In this document: one piece after another, positions 59,201-64,000 of the stretch | Layout of the letters: every line of letters starts with the position of its first letter | Numbering within the stretch: the stretch's first letter is position 1 | Assembly (NCBI GenBank): GCA_023053685.1 | Contig: JALIGW010000001.1 | Coordinates: 71,569,740-71,633,739 of the forward strand | Reading direction: 5' to 3' | Length of the DNA: 64,000 bases | DNA from: Diadophis punctatus similis | Lineage: Eukaryota; Chordata; Lepidosauria; Squamata; Dipsadidae | Notes under the pieces: model-generated | Told to the model about the DNA's origin: nothing | Seen by the model: the letters and a program-made list of their open reading frames with translations, nothing else | Database searches by the model: none | Program-made: the position numbers and the translations under genes

Positions 59201-60189
59201 AAAAATTCAGAAAAAAAAAGATGGTGGCGCCCACGGACCAGCACCGACCGAACCAGATCCGTGACTGCCATCATGATGTCACCAGCGGGTTGCTACCGGT
59301 TCGTGCGATCCTGTCCGAACCGGGACGAATCCACCCCTGATACATACATACATTTGAAAGCTGCCAAAAACAATCAAAGGGGTCACAAAATAGGACATTC
59401 AGGGCAATAATTTTAGAAATGTAAAAAGCTTTTTTACACCATGTCAGATTATTCTACCTAGGTGAAGCACTGCTGATATTAAAATAGAGTCTTTCCAAGC
59501 TCTCCCTGGAAATGCCAAGAGCATTTCAGCTTTCTTTTTTTTATTGTTCTGCTCAAATTTTATGAAGCAGATCAGCCTTCATTCTTATTGCAAATATTTG
59601 TAGAATTGGGTGAACATTACAAAATGTCTGAGAGGGGACATTCATAAGCTAAAAAGGCAGCGTTTATAAAGTTAATCCATAATGGAACAAATAAAGGTTG
59701 TTATACATAGAGCTGTCTAGTTTTCTTTAAATTGCCAGTAGTCAAATGATGCTAATAGAAATCTGACTGGTCGGCCTTCATCTGATTGGGTATCAAGCAT
59801 GTTTTTGTATTTACCAAAATTCACGGCTGATTTTATGTCATCCTGATGTCATTCTGTTTCTGAAGTACATTACATTCATGCCACCTGAATATTAGATTTT
59901 CAGTGCAGTTTTCTTTCCTTGGCAGTTTCGACAGTGCCTTACGCAGCTTCTCTGTGTTCATCTCTTGAGGTTTCAGAGGATTTTGAAAGAAAAGCCAGCA
60001 ATCAGGAATGAAAAGCCAGTGAGACCCATTGTTGGGTCACAGAAGGCGAGGGACAGGCCCAAGAAGAAAGTGACATTCGGCTCTTCCTCAGTCGTTTTCA
60101 TTATCACCAATGATGAAACGCAACAGATAGATGACAGTTCCAATGACACAGGCACAAAAGCAAACATGATCCAAGTGAAGCCTTTATAG
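45996..60189 (+). CDS. OPN3: OPN3, opsin-3 (encephalopsin/panopsin), complete, 4 coding exons
   Basis: Exons 45996-46368, 55893-56212, 57479-57730 and 59926-60189 join in phases 1, 0 and 0 to 402 codons, the same length as human OPN3. A seven-helix class A receptor of the opsin family that binds retinal; OPN3 acts in plasma membranes of brain, skin, fat and other tissues and couples to Gi-type signalling. Visible landmarks: an N-glycosylation site at N5; C114 and C188 for the conserved disulfide; D117 at the position of rhodopsin Glu113 (candidate counterion); ERY at 138-140; CWMPY at 267-271; the Schiff-base lysine K299 in FAKSN; NPVIF at 305-309, where the usual NPxxY tyrosine is Phe; and a cysteine-bearing C-tail ending VKPL. 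No stops or frameshifts, so the gene looks functional. CHML, which lies inside human OPN3, is not seen in the 9.5-kb intron 1. WDR64 lies head to head 8 kb upstream. Confidence 0.97.
46655..46900 (+). mobile_element. CR1 LINE 3-prime fragment in OPN3 intron 1
   Basis: CAGTAAGGACAATTAACCAG, TTCCATCACTGGAGATTTTT, TCTCCTGCTTGAGCAGGGAG, then GACTAGAAGGTTCCTTCCAG. Same subfamily as 28562-28812. Starts less than 300 bp after the exon 1 donor. Confidence 0.92.
47015..47345. mobile_element. hAT-like element, CAGGGGTCAGC type
   Basis: Ends CAGGGGTCAGC and GCCGACCCCTG, perfect 8-bp duplication TCCTAGGG (47007-47014, 47346-47353). The interior is unrelated to the other families apart from the terminal CAGGGGTC. 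Confidence 0.92.
47390..47421. repeat. (AATC)n short tandem array
   Basis: About seven ATCA units beginning after GCACACGATCTATC. Confidence 0.9.
47425..49185. other. OPN3 intron 1, nothing recognised
   Basis: Includes a 140-codon open frame (47847-48269) that has no family resemblance or conserved composition. No CHML-like retrogene is present. Confidence 0.5.
50038..50340 (-). mobile_element. Old LINE 3-prime region
   Basis: ATTT-rich tail, then TAGCTGCTCATCTCCTCTTT and AGGTGACTTACAATAAAGC, a decayed version of the LINE 3-prime end seen at 26980-27030. Confidence 0.5.
50400..50597 (+). pseudogene. Decayed CR1-clade reverse transcriptase fragment
   Basis: Frames read [27 protein letters not shown] and [11 protein letters not shown], aligning with KVVEKVVVTQL, TALVALMDDL and FDTIDHDILL of the LINE at 26938-28560, with stops and frame changes between. 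Confidence 0.75.
50598..50849. repeat. Element bounded by about 40-bp inverted repeats
   Basis: Left arm TCTGAGCCTAAGTTTGATTT and then CAGTGGCTCTCTTTCCCA (50602-50640); right arm TGGGAAAGAGAGCCACTG, then AAATCAAACTTAGGCTCAGA (50807-50845). About 165 bp lies between. It interrupts the LINE fragment at 50400-50597, so it is probably a mobile element. Superfamily unknown. Confidence 0.82.
51100..51560. mobile_element. hAT-like MITE, TGATGGCGAA family (partial)
   Basis: Left end CAGTGATGGCGAATC, and a GC-rich interior with four rounds of TTGGTGCAGGAGGCCTTCCA. The right end and target duplication are not recognisable, so it is truncated or rearranged. Confidence 0.7.
51580..52240. other. OPN3 intron 1, nothing recognised
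   Basis: AT-rich, no repeat ends seen. Confidence 0.5.
52555..53270 (+). mobile_element. LINE-like non-autonomous retroposon nested in the hAT element
   Basis: An open frame of 91 codons (52537-52812) gives an acidic, repetitive peptide (SDSEEAG...[16 protein letters not shown]...SAEEEEEGP). It is followed by CCTATTTAAGTGAGGAAAAG, a pyrimidine-rich tract, and a 3-prime end GGAGTAGCGCGGCATATAAG plus an AAAT array. The 3-prime end is related to the CR1-clade LINE end at 55625-55680, so the unit looks like a LINE whose middle has been lost. Confidence 0.6.
53193..53268. repeat. (AAAT)n array at retroposon tail
   Basis: About 18 units of TAAA beginning directly after the GCGGCATATAAGAACACTTA sequence. 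Confidence 0.96.
53480..54120. other. OPN3 intron 1, nothing recognised
   Basis: No element ends or gene-like frame. Confidence 0.5.
54124..54372 (-). mobile_element. tRNA-derived SINE (AAATA-tail subtype)
   Basis: TTTATTTATGAGATTTATAT, ACCGCCTCATAGTGCAAGCA, then TCTGGGTCCTCATTTTACCT and CGCTGCGCCACCTCGGCTC. Same subtype as 41003-41283. Confidence 0.92.
54456..54705 (-). mobile_element. tRNA-derived SINE (CTATTG-tail subtype)
   Basis: AATAGCAATAGCAATATAGC tail, TTTACAGCACTCTCTAAGCG, TGCCCCCAACAATCTGGGTC, ending CACTGCGCTATCTCAGCTC. Lies 85 bp from the other SINE subtype. Confidence 0.9.
54836..54950 (-). mobile_element. Bov-B (RTE) LINE 3-prime fragment
   Basis: GTTCAGTCACTAAATTGTGT, CCAACTCTTCACAACCCCAT, GGACCGTAGCACGCCAAGGC, CAGAGTTTGCCTAAATTCAC: the reverse complement of the Bov-B end at 25765-26030. 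Confidence 0.9.
55278..55682 (+). mobile_element. CR1-clade LINE 3-prime fragment
   Basis: Frame reads [20 protein letters not shown], then [20 protein letters not shown] and [17 protein letters not shown], matching the C-terminus of the LINE at 26938-28560. The 3-prime end is GCCCTGAGTCCTCAGGGAGT, AGGGCGGCATAGAAAAACTA, plus an AAAT array. It ends 210 bp before OPN3 exon 2. Confidence 0.95.
55706..55765. mobile_element. hAT-like CAGGGGTGTCAAAC family, right-end scrap
   Basis: GGGGGTGGACGTGGCCAGCG, then GGCCCACGGGCTGTGAGTTT, GATACCCCTG, matching 35100-35176. The left end is missing. Confidence 0.8.
55893..56212 (+). CDS. OPN3: OPN3 coding exon 2
   Basis: Acceptor CTCCCTGCAG, donor CGAATG/GTGAGT. 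Residues 125-231: the rest of TM3 with ERY, TM4 ([19 protein letters not shown]), extracellular loop 2 with C188, and TM5 ([20 protein letters not shown]). Confidence 0.97.
56622..56846 (+). mobile_element. tRNA-derived SINE (CTATTG-tail subtype), old
   Basis: GAGCTGTGGTGGAACAGTGG, GAGTTCAACCCTTACCCGCT, CCATCTTTCCGAGATCAGTA, and the tail AAGTCTAAGTGCTATTGCTA. In OPN3 intron 2. Confidence 0.88.
56850..57478. other. OPN3 intron 2, nothing recognised
   Basis: No element or exon apart from the acceptor of exon 3. Confidence 0.5.
57479..57730 (+). CDS. OPN3: OPN3 coding exon 3
   Basis: Acceptor CATTTCCAG, donor AGAAAG/GTAAGT, 84 whole codons (232-315). Holds the third cytoplasmic loop ([14 protein letters not shown]), TM6 with CWMPY, and TM7 with retinal-binding K299 and the NPVIF motif. 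Confidence 0.97.
57943..58370. mobile_element. hAT-like MITE, CAGGGGTGGG family (copy 6) with TGCGCATGCGCA palindrome
   Basis: Ends CAGGGGCGGGTTGC and GGAACCCACCACTG, duplication GTGGGGAT/GTAGGGAT (7 of 8). Contains a perfect 34-bp palindrome at 58195-58228 identical to that at 9980-10013, and two decayed units upstream. In OPN3 intron 3. Confidence 0.92.
58375..58960. other. OPN3 intron 3, mostly unrecognised; ACAT-rich microsatellite at 58885-58966
   Basis: AT-rich sequence ending in an impure ATAC/ACAT/ATGT array that flanks the next MITE. Confidence 0.6.
58967..59339. mobile_element. hAT-like MITE, CAGGGGTGGG family (copy 7)
   Basis: Ends CAGGGATGGGTTCC and GAATCCACCCCTG, perfect 8-bp duplication ATACATAC inside the microsatellite. 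Interior shares AAAAGATGGTGGCGCC with copy 3. Confidence 0.92.
59926..60189 (+). CDS. OPN3: OPN3 coding exon 4 (terminal)
   Basis: Acceptor CCTTGGCAG. Residues 316-402: the amphipathic helix 8 start [10 protein letters not shown] with cysteines that could be palmitoylated, then a basic tail ([19 protein letters not shown]) and the end IQVKPL followed by TAG. The tail pattern matches mammalian OPN3. Confidence 0.96.
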   Translation, partial: FRQCLTQLLCVHLLRFQRILKEKPAIRNEKPVRPIVGSQKARDRPKKKVTFGSSSVVFIITNDETQQIDDSSNDTGTKANMIQVKPL

Positions 60190-60866
60190 CAGATTGTCCA
60201 GAAATTGTTCTAAGTTGGCATCTGCTAACAAAACTTTGAATGGCACAAAGTGCAAGACAGTACTATCTTATATGAAATACTTTTTTCTGTGTGCATCCCT
60301 ATAATTTGCCAAGGAGCGGAACCTTACAAACCTTAATGCAGTATTCTTCAGCATAATTGTAATGAACTCGGTGACTCAAAGCTCTGTTGTAACCGCCTGA
60401 GATTGTGACATACGCCTGAAAGATGGATTTTTAAACCTATTTTTTTTCTTTACCGTTTACCTTCAACTCCCTGTAAGAAATACACCATTGTGACTTTGGT
60501 GGGCTGGTTTATGACTCATGTAGATGCAGGAACATGCACAAAGTAGAGGAAACGAATTGCCATAGAAAATTGTCTCACGGTACGCATGCTTTCCACTGTT
60601 AAAAACTCACCTGTCAGCATGAGGTAAGAAATGTGAAGCATTTGAGGACCAGTATTTTCTTAATTACAATTGTGCTTGACCTTGATGATGAATGTTTTCA
60701 GACTGTAGCTCTGTATTCTTAAACGTCCACAGCCGCTTGTTATAAAAATAGATGGATCAGTCTTCTCCAGCTTGGTATCTTCCAGATGTGTCAGATTATA
60801 ATTTTCAGTAATCCTGACCAGAAAAATGATATTCTTGCTGTGGTGTGTTGGGCAGCCATGTAATTC

Positions 60867-60872
60867 AATAAA
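60867..60872 (+). terminator. OPN3: Candidate OPN3 polyadenylation signal AATAAA
   Basis: First AATAAA after the OPN3 stop, about 680 bp downstream, followed within 30 bases by a T/G-rich stretch (TATGTTTTAACTTTGGG, then GTCTATGTG). It sits at the end of a degenerate inverted-repeat element that may have supplied it. Confidence 0.55.
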
Positions 60873-60977
60873 TCATTTTGTGATTGAAATATGTTTTAAC
60901 TTTGGGAGGCCTGTCTATGTGAATAGAAATCAATAAGAGGTTAAGAGCCAAATGATACTCAATGCCTTTAGTTTAGT

Positions 60978-61228
60978 AAGAGCCGAGGTGGCGCAGCGGT
61001 CAGAGGCAGTACTGCAGGTCACTTTAGCTGACTGTGATCCGCAGGTCAGCGGTTCAAATCTCACCGGCTCAAGGTTGACTCAGCCTTCCATCCTTCCGAG
61101 GTAGGTAAAATGAGGACCCAGATTGTTGGGGGCAATATAAATATACATTGCTTACTGGTGTAAACCGCTTAGAGAGTGCTTGCACTGTGAGGCGGTATAT
61201 AAATCTCACAAAATAAAAATAATAATAG
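60978..61228 (+). mobile_element. tRNA-derived SINE (AAATA-tail subtype), well preserved
   Basis: GAGCCGAGGTGGCGCAGCGG (box A), GGTTCAAATCTCACCGGCTC (box B), GTAGGTAAAATGAGGACCCA, and the end TGAGGCGGTATATAAATCTC, ACAAAATAAAAATAATAAT. Best copy of this subtype in the window. Confidence 0.95.
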
Positions 61229-61363
61229 TGTTCCTAACCAGAAGAATAAGAAAAGGGTGTTCATTGGTGGTAGAAGCCATCATTCTGAATCTCCAGAACC
61301 GTAGTCATAAAGGGATGTGTTTTTTCTGAGAATCTGTAGAAAATAATTCTCCAATCCAATACA

Positions 61364-61720
61364 GGTAATCCTCACCATTTGCTTACTATCTGTTTGAAAA
61401 TATGACAGTGCTTTAAAAAATAAACTTGCCACTGATTCATGAAATTACAATTGCTGGAATCATGTAACCAACATTCATCTACTTTGGAAGTAGCAGCTAT
61501 TTTCAGCCATCACAATGCTTCTGTGGTCACATGAGCAACATCTGGTACCCCACAAGCAACGCATGCTTACGACCTTTGCTTTCCCGCAGTCACATGAGCA
61601 AGCAACATCTGGGGACTATGCAGTCAGTGTGGGTTGTTGTCATGTAAGCAAGTGACATCGGAGGACTCTGCAGTCAGCACACATTTTCGTCCTATGTTTT
61701 TGCTTGGACCAGCAGAGTGA
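61364..61720. mobile_element. Decayed MITE, CAGGTAGTCCT family (copy 3)
   Basis: Starts ACAGGTAATCCTCACC and retains, in reverse order relative to 33892-34287, GACAGTGCTTTAAAAAATAA and GGAATCATGTAACCAACATT. The right end is not resolved. Confidence 0.5.
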
Positions 61721-62129
61721 AGTAGCTTGTGTGCATAATGCTGTACTATATTATCTTCTGTACTTCTAAATGCTGTGCAAAGGTAAGCATTTTACAGTAT
61801 TTTTATTTTAACTTTTTGAGACTTTTGAGATGGATCTTGATGACTAAAACAAGCGTGCATTTGGTTGAGTGCTCTTATATGCAATAATCATGTATTCAGA
61901 AATATTTGCCTTGCACATGTTCAGGAAGTTTTTATATTTAAGTTGCAGGTGAGTTATTCAACTTTATTACTATAGTACATTACTATATGAAGATAGCATA
62001 TGTTAGAATAATAAAGTATTTCAAGTTTGATTCTTGTCCGTATTGTACAGTAATGTCAGCTGTTTGTTTTCTTCAAACAGCTGAATCCAGAAAAAAATAA
62101 TCATCTTCCTAACCCTTAAGTAAGAATCC

Positions 62130-62168
62130 CTCCCTCCCTCCCTCCCTCCCTCCCTTCCTTCCTTCTCC
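62130..62168. repeat. (CCCT)n / (CCTT)n array
   Basis: About seven CCCT units, then CCTT units. Confidence 0.95.
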
Positions 62169-62454
62169 TTGTCTCATCTCAAAGTGTCAGCTTGTTAGCA
62201 ATAATTTTTGTATGAGAGAAAATGATTGAGTCATGCAAAGGGAAGAGACTATTTTCTGGAGTGTGCATCCTTTTGTTTGCATGTGTGTCAATGGTGTCTG
62301 TGTGTGAAAGCAAATGATTGGCTCATGCAGATCACAGAGACCCAACTTTCAAGATAAAATGCTAATGAAGCAATATCTATTGTCTGTCTATTCCCTAAAC
62401 TCTTGATCTTTAACTTTGCAAACAGTTTTTATGAGTTTTTATCCCTTCCTGTAG

Positions 62455-62530
62455 AGGTGCGGTGGCTCAGCGGCTTAATGATGCTAGAGAGATTGTCTCT
62501 GCTCCAGCGGTTTGAGTTCTAGCACTCAAA
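62455..62530 (+). repeat. Possible tRNA-like SINE head fragment
   Basis: GAGGTGCGGTGGCTCAGCGG resembles box A, and CAGCGGTTTGAGTTCTAGCA resembles box B, 45 bp later. No body follows. Confidence 0.45.
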
Positions 62531-62654
62531 CACCGTTCAGGGTTCATCCACAAAACAGAAGTATTGCTTATACTTTGGGTCGAAGATCAAATACAAAAGA
62601 GGAATCCAATCAGCCTTCTCATTTAGGCACATAGCCATAGCATATTCACAATGC

Positions 62655-62872
62655 TTGAAGAAAGAGGAGGTGAGGAAAGCACTGAAGCACTCACTTCCAG
62701 CCATGGCTGGCTTTGTGTGGTTTTGGCAAAGATTTCATTACCATAGCATACATTCGTCAGGTGAAACCACAAGTGCTGACAAAGAAGCTGTCCAAATTTT
62801 CATGGGTGAACTTGATGAAATCATGACAGACAGGGAATTATTTCCCTAAATAGATATTCGATGTGAACAAAA
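62655..62872 (+). pseudogene. pogo/Tigger-type transposase remnant
   Basis: The frame reads FVWFWQRFHYHSIHSSGETT, SADKEAVQIFMGELDEIM, then FP-stop-IFDVNK. This follows the Tigger layout W-x-RF...GEA-SADxEAA...EQIFNVDET between the CENP-B-type DNA-binding domain and the first catalytic Asp. A stop and frame loss follow, so it is a dead fragment. Confidence 0.65.
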
Positions 62873-62885
62873 TTCCAGGTGCCTA

Positions 62886-63507
62886 GGACAACTTGGCGTG
62901 GCCAGCTCGCCACTGCCAAGTTGCCTTTGCCAACTCACTGCCACCAAGTCATCGCAGGACAACTCAACACAGCCAATTCTCCAGGGGAAAACATGTCACG
63001 AGCAGCCAGAGAGAGAGAGCAGGACGGGCAGGTGAGTGAGCAGAGTACAGAGCAGCAGCGGGGGTTTCTACTGGAGGCAGAGCCAGGCAGGTGAGTGAGT
63101 AGGTGGGCAGAGTGCAGAGCAGGGGTGATGGCCAGAAGCTTCCCATTTTCACAATCCTCATCACTGCTGCTGCTGCCACTGCAGCCACACCAAGCTCTGG
63201 GCCATTCGGAGTTCAGGCCATTTGGTGGCAGCAGTGTTCGGGCCATGCGGCACCGATACCACTGAATGGTCCAAACACTTCCTCCACCACCAAATGGCTT
63301 GAACTCTGAACAGCCCAGAGGTCAGCGGGGAGTGTAAAAATGAGAAGCCCTCATCCACCGTTCTGCCCTCTGCCCACCTGCTGTCCCTCTGCCTGCCCAC
63401 AGCGAGTTGCCCCAGTAAATTGGCCATATTGCATTGTCCTGTTACAACTTCACAGCGAGTTGGTAGAGGTGATTAGGCAGTGGCGAGCTGGCTGTACTAA
63501 GTTGTCC
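62886..63507. mobile_element. GC-rich element with 32-bp terminal inverted repeats
   Basis: Left end GGACAACTTGGCGTGGCCAG, CTCGCCACTGCC; the right end is its inverse GGCAGTGGCGAGCTGGCTGT, ACTAAGTTGTCC (63476-63507). Interior 560 bp, without a convincing ORF. The adjacent pogo remnant may belong to an unrelated copy. Confidence 0.8.
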
Positions 63508-63559
63508 CATTCTGAAATTCCAGAGTACATACACAGAGGCCAAAGCAAAGCCTGCAAAC

Positions 63560-63788
63560 CAGAGGTGGGTTCCTACCAGTTCTAACCAGTTCTTTAGAAC
63601 TGTTAGTAAACCGGTGATGACGTCACGGAGCTGGTTCTGTCGGTGCCGGTCCGTGGGTGCCGCCATCTTGGATTTTGCTTCTGCGCATGCGCAGAAGCTA
63701 TTTTTTTATTTCTGCGGGCGCGCAAAGCGCACGCGCCCCGCACGACCCTGAGCAAACCAGCAGCAAAAGGATCCACAACCCACCCCTG
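63560..63788. mobile_element. hAT-like MITE, CAGGGGTGGG family (copy 8)
   Basis: Ends CAGAGGTGGGTTCC and GCAACCCACCCCTG-type termini, perfect 8-bp duplication CTGCAAAC (63552-63559, 63789-63796). Carries a 22-bp palindrome at 63677-63698 centred on GCGCATGCGC. Confidence 0.94.
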
Positions 63789-64000
63789 CTGCAAACTATA
63801 CTTGGTGGGTTGTTTAGGAAAGCATTCAAAGACAAAATAACTTTTCTGTTGGACAGAAATCTCTCCAGATTAAAGCTGAAGCCATTTCTTATCCACAAAG
63901 CAGAGTAGACACATTCATTCAAAAGCATAAGGAAGCATACTCACCTATTCATTGCTGATCCATTCAGAAGGCGTGGAGGATTTAAGTCCTCTGATTAGCT

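Noticed and set aside
62935..63427. Serine- and alanine-rich frames
   Set aside because: Interior of the inverted-repeat element 62886-63507; no conserved motif and conflicting frames.

Overview
This is vertebrate genomic DNA, most likely from a squamate reptile and probably a snake. The reasons are a 3-prime end of a Bov-B LINE, a Sauria-type SINE, abundant CR1-clade LINEs, a LINE 3-prime tail running straight into an ATTCT array, a GATA array, and very many short hAT-type DNA elements. There are no operons; the window holds parts of two intron-rich genes arranged head to head. The species call is inference.

Left part (about 330-37858, minus strand): WDR64, a WD40-repeat protein. I reconstruct 16 coding exons from the ATG at 37850 down to 330. 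Every splice junction is AG/GT and every phase joins without a stop. They give 695 codons plus two bases; the rest of the gene lies off the left edge. Introns are packed with transposable elements.

Middle (37859 to about 45520): intergenic DNA with SINEs, hAT-type elements and an unexplained hairpin.

Right part (about 45530-60872, plus strand): OPN3 (encephalopsin/panopsin), complete in four coding exons (45996-46368, 55893-56212, 57479-57730, 59926-60189) that join to 402 codons. A CpG-rich promoter region covers exon 1, and an AATAAA lies about 680 bp after the stop. The chromophore lysine falls at residue 299. The NPxxY motif reads NPVIF. The order and head-to-head orientation of WDR64 and OPN3 match the human 1q43 locus. 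After OPN3 (61230-64000) come remnants of DNA transposons.

The most striking non-genic content is a set of hAT-like miniature elements. Many have the target duplication still readable (8 bp, exact in more than ten copies). Several families with unrelated interiors share CAGGGGTG-like ends, and one family carries repeated palindromes centred on TGCGCATGCGCA, which matches the NRF1 consensus. I found no evidence of a wholly new gene system. The best leads are the transposon families, three unexplained inverted-repeat structures, an internally deleted LINE-like retroposon nested in a hAT element, and the OPN3 NPxxY substitution.
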